A stretch of DNA of 64,000 nt from Vibrio proteolyticus NBRC 13287 (GTDB lineage: Bacteria > Pseudomonadota > Gammaproteobacteria > Enterobacterales > Vibrionaceae). Location of the stretch: the NCBI RefSeq assembly GCF_000467125.1, contig NZ_BATJ01000007.1:124001-188000 (forward strand), given 5' to 3'. Shown one piece after another: positions 1 to 8,279 of this stretch (position 1 is the first letter of the stretch; each line of letters starts with the position of its first letter). The notes beneath the pieces are model-generated. The model was not told the origin of the DNA and made no database searches. It saw only the letters and a list, made by a program, of their open reading frames with translations. A program made the translations under genes and the position numbers.

Positions 1-945
1 TTGTTAGTGCAAGGCATGGCAAAACTAGCAGGAGGGGAAGAGATTCGAATCAAAGTGAAAACCGACGAAACATTTGGCCCCGTGATCTTGCTTGGCCAAG
101 GTGGATCCGAGTGGGATGAGGCACTTGATGCAGAGGCGGCACTCCCCCCATTAAATATGACGCTGGCTCGCTATCTTATTGTGCGCGCAATTAAACGTGG
201 CAAAATCCGACTGCAAAAGCTGCCTGAACCAATGAATATCACTGGTCTATCAGAGTTTTTGGTCAGAATTTCGCAAATGGTAGTAGATTGCCCGGAAGTT
301 CATGAGCTGGATATACATCCAGTTCTGGCTAATGGAAATGATTTCATCATTCTGGACGCCGATCTTGTTCTGCAACGCTATCAAGGTGATGCGCAAACAA
401 AACTCGCTATACGCCCCTATCCCGTTGAATTTGAAGAACACGTGACATTGCGAGACGGCGACACAATATTAATTCGTCCGATCCTTCCGGAAGATGAACC
501 GGATCATGCAGCGTTTATTCATCGGGTGTCGAAAGAGGATTTATATAAGCGCTTTTTTTCCGATGTGGGCGAATTTAATCACGAAGCATTAGCGAATTTG
601 ACTCAAATCGATTATGACCGGGAAATGGCCTTTGTCGCTGTCGAGCATGATATCGAAGGGCACCCTTCGATTCTCGGCGTCTCCAGAGCACTGATTAATC
701 CTGAGAATACCGATGCTGAATTCGCGATATTGATTCGTTCCGATCTAAAAGGTAAAGGTCTCGGTAAGATACTGATGCGCAAGATCATTGATTACTGTCA
801 GAAAAAAGGTACCAAACAAATGTCGGGGATGACCATGCCATCGAACCGAGGCATGTTGATGTTGGCGCAGAAGATGGGATTTGCGCTGGACGTGCACTTT
901 GAGGATGGTACCGCCGATATGGTCTTGCCGTTAAATGCTGAATAG
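1..945 (+). CDS. Pat-type acyl-CoA synthetase/GNAT acetyltransferase, C-terminal part
   Basis: This is the 3' end of a large gene that begins before the window; no ribosome site is visible for the TTG at position 1. About 140 residues of an ATP-grasp/CoA-ligase-like segment are followed by a GNAT domain at roughly residues 155-310, with an acetyl-CoA binding loop (DLKGKGLGK). This order matches the YfiQ/Pat family, in which an inactive ADP-forming acyl-CoA synthetase half is fused to a lysine acetyltransferase. Known members acetylate acetyl-CoA synthetase and other metabolic enzymes in the cytoplasm. It converges on the LysR gene to its right. The family call is firm; its targets cannot be seen here. 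Confidence 0.85.
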   Translation: MLVQGMAKLAGGEEIRIKVKTDETFGPVILLGQGGSEWDEALDAEAALPPLNMTLARYLIVRAIKRGKIRLQKLPEPMNITGLSEFLVRISQMVVDCPEVHELDIHPVLANGNDFIILDADLVLQRYQGDAQTKLAIRPYPVEFEEHVTLRDGDTILIRPILPEDEPDHAAFIHRVSKEDLYKRFFSDVGEFNHEALANLTQIDYDREMAFVAVEHDIEGHPSILGVSRALINPENTDAEFAILIRSDLKGKGLGKILMRKIIDYCQKKGTKQMSGMTMPSNRGMLMLAQKMGFALDVHFEDGTADMVLPLNAE

Positions 946-962
946 AAAATTTAGGAAAGTCA

Positions 963-993
963 CCACCCCACTGTCGTTTTGACGCTGGGGTGG
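963..993. terminator. Possible hairpin between convergent genes
   Basis: CCACCCCA at 963-970 pairs with TGGGGTGG at 986-993 in the short gap between the acetyltransferase and the convergent LysR gene. There is no clear T-run on either side, so terminator function is inferred from position and stem strength only. Confidence 0.35.
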
Positions 994-1026
994 GTGGTAA
1001 TGTGTCAGGCAAAGACGCCGCAGAAT

Positions 1027-1914
1027 TCAGGCCAGTTTCCAATTTTTTTTCAGATACTGGATACACCAAGACTTTGCTTCACCAATTTTATTGCGTCGCC
1101 ATGCCAGAATAATTTCTATACCGGTTTCATCCGTATCCGCGATTTGCTTTAACTTTCCTTGTTCAATCAAGGGCTGAGCCACATGAGACGGCAAGGTTCC
1201 GATCCCCAGACCACCGGTCAGGGCTTCTATTTTGGCACTAAAACTGGTAACGGTCAGACGTGGCTGGCGCTGCAAAATGTTCACACTCATGGCGGGTTGT
1301 TCTCTGGCGGTATCCGCGATGGCGATCACACGATATTTTTCACGTGCTGTATCGTCAAACGGCCCCGAACGCTTATGCACATAATGATCGCTTGCTGCCA
1401 CCCAAATCATACTCATTTCACCGATAGTTTCGGCTTTCACATCATGGGGCAAAGAATCGATTCTTGGGCAAACCAGCAGGTCAGCGCGGCCCTCAGCCAG
1501 AGATTCCCAGCAGCCCGCCAGGATTTCCTCCTGTAAACGCACTCGTGTTTTGCTCACATTGCCTAACGCATCAACCATAGGGAAAAAGTTGTGAATCGGA
1601 ATGATGCCATCAAATGCGACGGTGATGTCGAGTTCCCAACCATTTGCCAGCACACTGGCATCATGCACCAGCTTTTCGGTTGCAGTCAGAATAGCCCGGC
1701 CCCGCTCAAGGATAAGCTTACCGGCGTCAGTAAAGCTCGCCCGATGTCCCGAACGATCAAAGATCATAATATCCAGATCTTGTTCAAGCTTTTGAATCTG
1801 ATAGCTCAAAGATGATGGGGCTCGATTAAGCTCTGTTGCTGCCGCAGCAAAACTTCCTCGCCTGTCGATAGCGTCAAGTATATGCAGTGCTTCAAGCGTA
1901 ATTGGACTTTGCAA
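1027..1914 (-). CDS. LysR-family regulator divergent from the heme receptor
   Basis: 295 residues, the usual LysR length. An N-terminal winged helix-turn-helix (about residues 5-65) is followed by a substrate-binding-type effector domain. The sequence resembles E. coli YhaJ, including the C-terminal AWRRNKIGEAKSWC stretch. The start is a TTG at 1914 preceded by AAGGAAG at good spacing. The gene is divergent from the heme receptor and shares a 248-base control region with it. In V. vulnificus the LysR-type regulator HupR is encoded divergently from the heme receptor hupA and activates it, so a HupR-like role is inferred from position. A YhaJ-like role in sensing aromatic compounds is the alternative. 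Confidence 0.85.
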   Translation of the reverse strand: MQSPITLEALHILDAIDRRGSFAAAATELNRAPSSLSYQIQKLEQDLDIMIFDRSGHRASFTDAGKLILERGRAILTATEKLVHDASVLANGWELDITVAFDGIIPIHNFFPMVDALGNVSKTRVRLQEEILAGCWESLAEGRADLLVCPRIDSLPHDVKAETIGEMSMIWVAASDHYVHKRSGPFDDTAREKYRVIAIADTAREQPAMSVNILQRQPRLTVTSFSAKIEALTGGLGIGTLPSHVAQPLIEQGKLKQIADTDETGIEIILAWRRNKIGEAKSWCIQYLKKNWKLA

Positions 1915-1948
1915 GTTCGGCTTCCTTATTGAGTGATCGATTATTTTA

Positions 1949-1964
1949 TGTGACTCTAATCACA
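1949..1964. promoter_or_regulatory. CRP-like site
   Basis: TGTGA-CTCTAA-TCACA is a perfect two-arm match to the CRP core TGTGA-N6-TCACA. It sits between the divergent LysR and heme receptor genes, 36 bases from the LysR start and about 200 from the receptor start. Either or both genes could be controlled. Confidence 0.7.
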
Positions 1965-2086
1965 CATATGACTTGGTTTTATACTTATAACTTATGACAT
2001 TCATTTTCTAAGTCAATGTAATAAAAGCAGATTACAGAATGTCAGTTCAAACTTAAAGAACAAATTTAGCCCTACGCAAATGCAAA

Positions 2087-2101
2087 CGATAGTAATTATC
2101 A
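2087..2101. promoter_or_regulatory. Fur-box-like site upstream of heme receptor
   Basis: CGATAGTAATTATCA matches the 7-1-7 Fur consensus TGATAAT-N-ATTATCA except at two positions. It lies 62 bases before the receptor start, where iron-replete Fur would block transcription. Fur control is known for Vibrio heme receptors. Confidence 0.7.
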
Positions 2102-2162
2102 TTTAGATCTAATAGAATGACGCCCGTTGTTTCTACCTGAATTGGATTTAAGGTAATTATAA

Positions 2163-4298
2163 ATGTATAAAAAATCATTGTTGTCTGCGTCAATTCTGAT
2201 CGCACTTTCTCCTTCAGCCTTCGCGGAAGACTACTCACTGTTTGATGAAGTTGTGGTTTCGGCAACCCGAACAGAACAAAACAAAAAGGATGTCTCCTCT
2301 TCCATTGAAACCGTTTCATCTGCTCAAATCGACGACACCCTAGCCACTGACCTCAAACAGGCGTTGCAATACACGCCTGGTGTCGAAGTGGAAGGTTCGG
2401 GCCGATTTGGCATTGCTGGTTTTAATATTCGTGGTGTTGAAGGCAGTCGTGTAAAAACTATGGTTGATGGCGTACAGCAACCTGTACCGTACAACCCTGG
2501 TGCCAGTGAACAACGCAAGTATCCCAATGCTATCGAAGTGGACACACTACAGAATATAGAGATCAATAAAGGCCCCTCTTCAACTCTATACGGTTCTGAT
2601 GCCATGGGAGGTGCGGTTCTGTTGAGAACCAAAAAACCTGATGATGTCTTAATCACCGACGGAAATGAGCATCGATTTGGGATCAAATCCGGTTACATGT
2701 CCGCCAATGAAGAATACAAAACCACACTTACCTGGGCGATGCGTCAGGACAAGTTAGAAACGTTGTTGATGGCAACATACGCTCAAGGCCACGAAACTGA
2801 AACACACAGCTCTGGAGCAGACATTGAAGGACCAGACAGAGGCGCCGCAAATCCGGCTGACAGTAAGCTTGGTAACCTCCTCGCTAAAGCATTTTACCAA
2901 GTGAATGATGACAACCGTGTCGGCCTGACGGTTGAGTATTACAACAAACGCTATGATGAAGATGAACTGAACTATAACGGCTATAGCATCATGCCTGGGT
3001 TCACGTATACGGATAACTACAATAAAGATACCAATGAACGACTGCGTGTTGGCTTCGAGCATCAGATGATGATGAACACACTGCTTGCTGACTTGCTAAA
3101 CTGGTCTGTTAACTATCAGGATTCGAGTTCACTGAATAAAAACTACGACACAACCCCTTTTAACGGTCGCCGTATGCGCGAACGAGAAGCCTCAGACAAA
3201 ACCGTCCAGTTTGACACTCAGCTGTCCAAACTGGTTGATATTCTGGGGAATGCACACGAGTTCACCTACGGCATGAATTACCTTTACAATCAGTTTGAGC
3301 TTGATAATACGGATCACAAACTCGATGCCGGTACCGTATCTCCCGGCAGCACAGGCATTCCCGATGCCAATGTCACGCAATGGGGTTTGTTTGTTCAGGA
3401 TCAGGCGTATTTCCTACAAGACAAGCTTATCCTGACCGCAGGCCTGCGTTATGACAACTTTAAGGCAGATCCTTCAACAGACGATGGTTACACAACCTCG
3501 TACAAGGCGAATAAAGACGATGCCTTTACCGGTCGTCTAGGATCGGTCTACCACTTGAATGATCAGCTTTCGGTATTTGGCCAGATCAGTCAGGGCTTTA
3601 AAGCACCGACTGTTTACGATCTTTACTACTTTTACAATCAAGGTGCGATCATCGAAGCCAACCCAGACCTGAAAGCAGAAAAAAGCCTGGCCTATGAAAT
3701 GGGTTTCCGTGGACAAAACCCGTCTGCCAACTTCGAAATTACCGCTTTCTATAATGATTACCGTGATTTCATTACGGAAGAAAAAACCGGTGAAGAAGGC
3801 GGAAAAGACGTCATCACGAAGAAGAACCTAGACGAAGTGCGCATTTACGGTGCGGAATTTAGCACCACTGTGCATTTAGACAGTGCATTTAACGCGCCAC
3901 AAGGAATGTATACACGGCTGTCCATAACCTATGCAGATGGTGAAGACAAAAAAACCGGCAACTCAATCAATAGCGTAGCCCCACTCACTGGTGTTGTAGG
4001 GCTTGGATTAGAGCGAGATAATTATGGCGCGATAGCGAACGTAAAAATGGTCGCCAGCAAAGATGACTGGCAATCTGAAGATAACCTGGATGTCGCGGGT
4101 TACACCACTGTGGATATGACCGGCTATTACAAACCGATGAAAGATCTGACACTGCGCGCTGGCTTGTTTAATGCTTTAGATAAGAAATACTGGCTGTACA
4201 ATGATGTATCAGGCACAGATAGCCACTCAACCTTCAGCAAAGACATTAAGTCGCAGCCGGGACGCAATTGGGGTATCTCGGTAGACTATCAATTCTGA
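2163..4298 (+). CDS. hutA: TonB-dependent heme/hemoglobin outer-membrane receptor (HutA/HupA type)
   Basis: 711 residues. The signal peptide is about residues 1-21 (ends SAFA), the TonB box DEVVVSATR is at 28-36, the plug domain runs to about residue 150, and the rest is a 22-strand barrel ending in Phe. The heme-receptor signature is visible as FKAP near residue 480 and NPDL near residue 499. It takes up heme across the outer membrane with energy from TonB-ExbBD. A Fur-like box, a CRP-like site and a divergent LysR gene lie upstream, the same arrangement as V. vulnificus hupR-hupA, so it could equally be named hupA. A strong terminator follows. Confidence 0.92.
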   Translation: MYKKSLLSASILIALSPSAFAEDYSLFDEVVVSATRTEQNKKDVSSSIETVSSAQIDDTLATDLKQALQYTPGVEVEGSGRFGIAGFNIRGVEGSRVKTMVDGVQQPVPYNPGASEQRKYPNAIEVDTLQNIEINKGPSSTLYGSDAMGGAVLLRTKKPDDVLITDGNEHRFGIKSGYMSANEEYKTTLTWAMRQDKLETLLMATYAQGHETETHSSGADIEGPDRGAANPADSKLGNLLAKAFYQVNDDNRVGLTVEYYNKRYDEDELNYNGYSIMPGFTYTDNYNKDTNERLRVGFEHQMMMNTLLADLLNWSVNYQDSSSLNKNYDTTPFNGRRMREREASDKTVQFDTQLSKLVDILGNAHEFTYGMNYLYNQFELDNTDHKLDAGTVSPGSTGIPDANVTQWGLFVQDQAYFLQDKLILTAGLRYDNFKADPSTDDGYTTSYKANKDDAFTGRLGSVYHLNDQLSVFGQISQGFKAPTVYDLYYFYNQGAIIEANPDLKAEKSLAYEMGFRGQNPSANFEITAFYNDYRDFITEEKTGEEGGKDVITKKNLDEVRIYGAEFSTTVHLDSAFNAPQGMYTRLSITYADGEDKKTGNSINSVAPLTGVVGLGLERDNYGAIANVKMVASKDDWQSEDNLDVAGYTTVDMTGYYKPMKDLTLRAGLFNALDKKYWLYNDVSGTDSHSTFSKDIKSQPGRNWGISVDYQF

Positions 4299-4309
4299 TA
4301 GCAGAAACA

Positions 4310-4337
4310 AAAAAGCCAGCGCAATGCTGGCTTTTTA
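4310..4337 (+). terminator. Rho-independent terminator of heme receptor
   Basis: AAAAGCCAGC, a GCAAT loop and GCTGGCTTTTT form a GC-rich hairpin with a T-run 12 bases after the receptor stop codon. Confidence 0.9.
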
Positions 4338-4365
4338 TTGTTTTCATTCGAAAGGAAAAGATAAA

Positions 4366-4506
4366 ATGATGAATGAAATCAATTATTTTGAGCTCGCCAT
4401 CTCTTTTTTAACCATCACAGCAGAAGCAATGATGAAAGCGATGATTAGACCTAGCTCCATGAGCAACACCTCAGTATGGACAGTAATATTAAGGGCTTCT
4501 AACTAG
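4366..4506 (+). CDS. Possible 46-residue small protein
   Basis: An ATG at 4366 follows AAAGGAAAAG, a plausible ribosome site, and opens a 46-codon frame just after the receptor terminator. The first half is hydrophobic (FELAISFLTITAEAMMKAMI) and could be one short membrane helix. I do not recognise it. Another reading is that this is noncoding sequence between the receptor terminator and the opposite-strand gene at 4659. Nothing else was seen in 4507-4658. Confidence 0.3.
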   Translation: MMNEINYFELAISFLTITAEAMMKAMIRPSSMSNTSVWTVILRASN

Positions 4507-4658
4507 AAACAAGGTTAGTCTAACACCTTTACAAAAATAAGATACCTGTTAACGAGATTTTTACGATTTTTATCGACGTAGATCAAAAAGCACTATGAGG
4601 TTCCTATTTTCAACATTTATCCTCTGGCAGAAGTCGCACAAAACGCTACAAAAATTAA

Positions 4659-4910
4659 CTATTTCATGGTGACTTTCCCGCCCACCATTTTAAAGGCAGG
4701 CGTCCCACGGATCAGAGTTTGCCGAGCAAATTCCAGTCCGCATCCCGGGCAGATACAAGGCATTTTTGTATAGTCATAAACAATTCGCTCAATAAAGCAC
4801 TTTACCAGCGCGCCCTTTCCCCCTTTCCGGTATTTATAAAGTTGGGTTTTGCATTGACTGCAAAAGATATTAACCGTTTTCGTTGGTTGTTTCTTGTTTG
4901 GCTTTGCCAT
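4659..4910 (-). CDS. 83-residue zinc-ribbon-like protein
   Basis: A small basic protein with two CxxC knuckles (CSQC near residue 17 and CPGC near residue 54) separated by a Lys/Gly-rich loop, typical of a zinc ribbon. I do not recognise a named family. Its ATG at 4910 lies inside the 3' end of the SgrR-like gene, overlapping it by 41 bases in another frame, which suggests translational coupling. The balance of Cys pairs and the length argue that it is a real gene. Its function is unknown; nucleic-acid binding is possible. Confidence 0.65.
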   Translation of the reverse strand: MAKPNKKQPTKTVNIFCSQCKTQLYKYRKGGKGALVKCFIERIVYDYTKMPCICPGCGLEFARQTLIRGTPAFKMVGGKVTMK

Positions 4911-6612
4911 CCAACTGCCCTCCCAATAGTTCCGGTTTTACCCATACCTGGCTGAAATCAAACCAACCAAGTGCGTTACATTTTGCATTTTGCAGAGAGC
5001 CACACTGATCTTTGCTGACTCCAAGCCAGCAATGAAACATAGGAACAATTTGCATCTGCTCGACCAGTGACTTCGCCAGCGCCTTAGCAGGAAAGAGCGT
5101 GTGTGCCTTCGCACGCCATTCATCCACCAGCGTCGACCAATATTCAAAATCCTCCGGTTTACTTAGAGCTTCTATATCACTGTAGTCGAGCAGCCAACCA
5201 GCTAACGCGTCGTCTCTGTGATTTGCGATCCCCATCGGTTTAATCCAGATATCTACATCTCGCGTATCTGCAACCGTCAGATCATATTTGATCAACTCCA
5301 CCTCGAGACGATCTCTTCGCAGAGTGCTCTCGATCAATTTAACCAATGTAGGAAACATCGGGTGTTGTCCGTGATAAGCAATGGTGATTTTCTTCACCCC
5401 TGGCGGCAAAACATTGTCGTCAGCCAGTGTTTGGTGATACCAGCCCGGTTTTAACCCGTGAGCAGGAAGTACCCCCAGCTCCACGATCTTGTCTTGCGGA
5501 AGCTGCCTGAACAGGTTAAGCGTATTGAGTTTATTACATAAGTACGATGCCCAGCTATCGTCCGCGGCGGCACCATTTTTCCGGTTCAACAACAGATAAG
5601 TACAACCAGGATCGAGGTCGACCTCGTCACTGAACGCATTCCCTTCCGGTTTAATCGGGCTGCTTAAACTTGGGAAAATCATGGACGAATGCACTTCATC
5701 AATCACCCAAACTTCCACACGGTCGAGCAATGGACGAAAACCGAAGTAGCTATCAAATGCCTGTAAAATCAGACGCTTTTCGTCATTTTGAATAACTTTA
5801 TACGGCCCTGTGCCAATCGGAAACTGATCAAAGTTTTCTGCTCGTTCAGATTCAGGAAGTAATATTTTGGCGCACGCTTCTGCCAACATAAGTGGTAAAG
5901 CATGATCTGGCTTGCTCAGATGGATATCGACAACCCACTCAGACGGTGAGTCAACGGTATCAATATGATCAAACAAGCGCGTGGTTTTTAATGTTTCGAA
6001 ATTACTTTTTATGACATCGACAGACAGCAGATGGCCGTTATGGAATCGCACCCCGGGCCGGATATAAAAACGCCAATGAATGGCGCTGATTTGCTCCCAG
6101 CTATGTGCTAAGTCGGGTTGTAACTGTTCGCTTTCGTCTAGGCGAGTCAACCCACTGAATATCTGACGGGCAATGTGTTGCTCTGAACGGCGCATTTGTT
6201 TGTACGGGTTCAGCATCGACAGTGGTCGGTAGTAAGGTAGCCTAACCACTTGTAAGCCTTCTTGATGCTGAACACCAAGATAGCTTTCAACAACCTGGGC
6301 CAATTTGGCTGGGTCGTCATCCAACACCCTCAAGGCCTGACCGATTTTTCCTTCTTCCAGGTAACGCCGCGCCAGGTTTTCACTGACATCCGTCCGACTA
6401 CGCTTAAAAATCAGTTGCGAGAGTTTTCCCCGTCCTGGAGAAGGATGCCACTCAATCCACCCTTCTTCCTCCATTTTGTTCAGTACGATACGGGCGTTAC
6501 GACGGGTACAAAACAGAATATCGGTAATTTCTTCCAACTGAACACCACAATCTTTTCCGTCATAGTGCTCAAATAAAGTCTCAAACTGGACTCTTAATCT
6601 TGGACTTCCCAT
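4870..6612 (-). CDS. sgrR: SgrR-family transcriptional regulator
   Basis: 580 residues. An N-terminal DNA-binding winged-helix region (about 1-110) is followed by a solute-binding-protein-like domain of the oligopeptide/nickel type (about 125-570). Matches to E. coli SgrR include HIARQIFSGLTR, IHWRFYIRPGVRFH and ALGWFDF near the C-terminus. E. coli SgrR senses sugar-phosphate stress and activates the small RNA SgrS; no SgrS-like gene was recognised here, and the gene upstream is unrelated. The ligand is therefore unknown. It overlaps the small zinc-ribbon gene at its 3' end. Confidence 0.85.
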   Translation of the reverse strand: MGSPRLRVQFETLFEHYDGKDCGVQLEEITDILFCTRRNARIVLNKMEEEGWIEWHPSPGRGKLSQLIFKRSRTDVSENLARRYLEEGKIGQALRVLDDDPAKLAQVVESYLGVQHQEGLQVVRLPYYRPLSMLNPYKQMRRSEQHIARQIFSGLTRLDESEQLQPDLAHSWEQISAIHWRFYIRPGVRFHNGHLLSVDVIKSNFETLKTTRLFDHIDTVDSPSEWVVDIHLSKPDHALPLMLAEACAKILLPESERAENFDQFPIGTGPYKVIQNDEKRLILQAFDSYFGFRPLLDRVEVWVIDEVHSSMIFPSLSSPIKPEGNAFSDEVDLDPGCTYLLLNRKNGAAADDSWASYLCNKLNTLNLFRQLPQDKIVELGVLPAHGLKPGWYHQTLADDNVLPPGVKKITIAYHGQHPMFPTLVKLIESTLRRDRLEVELIKYDLTVADTRDVDIWIKPMGIANHRDDALAGWLLDYSDIEALSKPEDFEYWSTLVDEWRAKAHTLFPAKALAKSLVEQMQIVPMFHCWLGVSKDQCGSLQNAKCNALGWFDFSQVWVKPELLGGQLDGKAKQETTNENG

Positions 6613-6689
6613 AAAGAGGAAAACTCACGTTAGTTATAATTTACTCTAGTTTCCTTATTTTAGTCCGGTTATGCAATAAGTGCCGGAAA

Positions 6690-6923
6690 TTACTCAATAT
6701 CACACCCGATCTCAGTGGCGATATCGCGCAGTTGTTGTTCGTTATCAAGCTTAATCGACCACTTGGTTTCACTCCCGACCGCAGAAATAACGTTCGCACC
6801 GCGTCCAATCAATTGAATCGCATCGGTTTGTGCATGCAATGTCGTTCGGTGATCGCCAGCCAGGCGGATAACCACTTCATGGACAGTCACAATAACTTTG
6901 CCAGATGAAAACTCAATGATCAT
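6690..6923 (-). CDS. DUF3389-like small protein
   Basis: 77 residues, acidic, predicted beta-rich, with no signal peptide or membrane segment. It resembles the short DUF3389 family of Vibrio and relatives, whose function is unknown. AAGGTG precedes the ATG. It begins two bases after the stop of the thioesterase gene, so the two are almost certainly co-transcribed and translationally coupled. The family assignment is from memory of its general pattern. Confidence 0.65.
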   Translation of the reverse strand: MIIEFSSGKVIVTVHEVVIRLAGDHRTTLHAQTDAIQLIGRGANVISAVGSETKWSIKLDNEQQLRDIATEIGCDIE

Positions 6924-6925
6924 AG

Positions 6926-7372
6926 TTACACCTTAAGTTGCTGTTTCGTGTTGCGAGTCTTTTTGACAGCAATAGTCAGACGACTGGTACACACCAAGCG
7001 ACTACGCTCATCAGTGATCTCAATTTGCCAAACCTGAGTCGACACACCGATGTGGATAGGTTTCGCAGTTCCAGTGACGTAACCAGATCGCATCGAACGA
7101 ATGTGGTTAGCATTAATATCCAACCCAACACAGTAATTGTCGTCATCCACACAGAAATTTGCAGCAACAGAGCCCAGCGTTTCAGCCAGTACAACCGATG
7201 CGCCGCCATGCAGCATTCCCAGAGGTTGATGAGTGAAATGACACACAGGCATCGTCGCAGAGATGCTTTCTTCACCGATGTCGGTGTAGACGATCTGAAG
7301 ATGCTCCATCATCGTATTTTTGTTTGTAGCGTTCAGACGTTCCAGACTGATAGGACGTTTCCAGATACTCAT
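6926..7372 (-). CDS. Hotdog-fold thioesterase, YdiI/MenI-like
   Basis: 148 residues, the full length of a PaaI/YdiI-type hotdog thioesterase. The typical GMLHGGASVVLAETLGS segment carries the catalytic acidic residue in the central helix, and HIGVSTQVWQIEI forms a late strand. Members hydrolyse acyl-CoA thioesters in the cytoplasm; MenI cleaves 1,4-dihydroxy-2-naphthoyl-CoA in menaquinone synthesis, but other YdiI-like enzymes have broad specificity. There are no men genes nearby, so the substrate is open. It is co-transcribed with the DUF3389-like gene. Confidence 0.85.
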   Translation of the reverse strand: MSIWKRPISLERLNATNKNTMMEHLQIVYTDIGEESISATMPVCHFTHQPLGMLHGGASVVLAETLGSVAANFCVDDDNYCVGLDINANHIRSMRSGYVTGTAKPIHIGVSTQVWQIEITDERSRLVCTSRLTIAVKKTRNTKQQLKV

Positions 7373-7456
7373 TCGTTTTGTCCGTCTTATGGTATTTCTG
7401 TCTATTCTAACAAGATGTTATGATTGTCCAAAAGTGAATTGCATATGGAGACTGCC

Positions 7457-8245
7457 ATGAAAACATGGACAAAGCTAGCGGTGTTGGCGGGAGCAGTAGG
7501 CTTGACTGCGTGCAGTGCCTCTCCAACTGGACGAAACCAAATATTGCTGTTTTCTGATCAAGATATGAGTTCGTTAGGCTCTCAATCATTCGAACAAATG
7601 AAACAGGATCAAAAGATCAGTAAAGATGCGAAGACCAATGCGTATGTCCAGTGTGTTGCGAAAGCGGTAACGTCTCAAGTTCCACCACAAGCCGGATTCC
7701 AAAACTGGGAAGTGGTCGTGTTTGACAGTGAACAGGTCAATGCATTTGCCCTCCCAGGGGGGAAAATCGGCGTATACACCGGGCTACTGGGCGTGGCTAA
7801 AAATGAAGACCAACTCGCCACCGTTATTGGCCATGAAATCGCCCACGTTTTGGCTGAGCATAGCAACGAAAGGCTGTCACAAAGCCAACTCGCTAACACC
7901 GGGTTGCAGATCACCAGCGTTGCTCTCGGCGCTTCCAATTACGCTCAGTACAAAGGATTAACGATGGCGGCACTCGGAGTTGGTGTTCAGTACGGTGTGA
8001 TCCTCCCTTATGGGCGGACTCAAGAGTCGGAAGCCGATGTAATGGGGTTGGATCTCATGGCCAAAGCGGGCTTCAATCCAAACCAAAGTATTGAATTATG
8101 GAAGAACATGGATAAAGCCTCGGGTGGTAAGCAGCCTCCGGAGCTGCTTTCAACACACCCTTCCCACAGTACACGAATTAAAGACTTACAGGATACAATC
8201 AAAAAGTTACCCGCGTATAATGTGTCGCATCCTAACTGCGGCTAG
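7457..8245 (+). CDS. M48-family metallopeptidase lipoprotein
   Basis: The ATG at 7457 gives a clean lipoprotein signal with lipobox LTAC, and TGGAG precedes it, so it is preferred over upstream TTG/ATG codons. The mature protein is an M48 zinc peptidase. HEIAH near residue 125 supplies two zinc ligands and a catalytic Glu, and ESEAD near residue 189 supplies the third ligand. It resembles the YcaL/LoiP/BepA-type periplasmic proteases that act on misfolded outer-membrane proteins. Cys followed by Ser suggests outer-membrane sorting. It ends at a bidirectional terminator facing the membrane protease gene. Confidence 0.88.
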   Translation: MKTWTKLAVLAGAVGLTACSASPTGRNQILLFSDQDMSSLGSQSFEQMKQDQKISKDAKTNAYVQCVAKAVTSQVPPQAGFQNWEVVVFDSEQVNAFALPGGKIGVYTGLLGVAKNEDQLATVIGHEIAHVLAEHSNERLSQSQLANTGLQITSVALGASNYAQYKGLTMAALGVGVQYGVILPYGRTQESEADVMGLDLMAKAGFNPNQSIELWKNMDKASGGKQPPELLSTHPSHSTRIKDLQDTIKKLPAYNVSHPNCG

Positions 8246-8247
8246 TC

Positions 8248-8278
8248 AAAAAAGGGAGCTGTCCGCTCCCTCTTTTTG
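8248..8278. terminator. Bidirectional terminator
   Basis: GGGAGC at 8254-8259 pairs with GCTCCC at 8265-8270, flanked by an A-run before and a T-run after. It serves both the M48 lipoprotein gene and the convergent site-2-type protease gene. Confidence 0.9.
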
Positions 8279-8279
8279 T

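Noticed and set aside
785-1069. Minus-strand frame of 94 codons across the end of the first gene
   Set aside because: It lies antisense to the acetyltransferase and overlaps the LysR end; the composition looks like a shadow frame.
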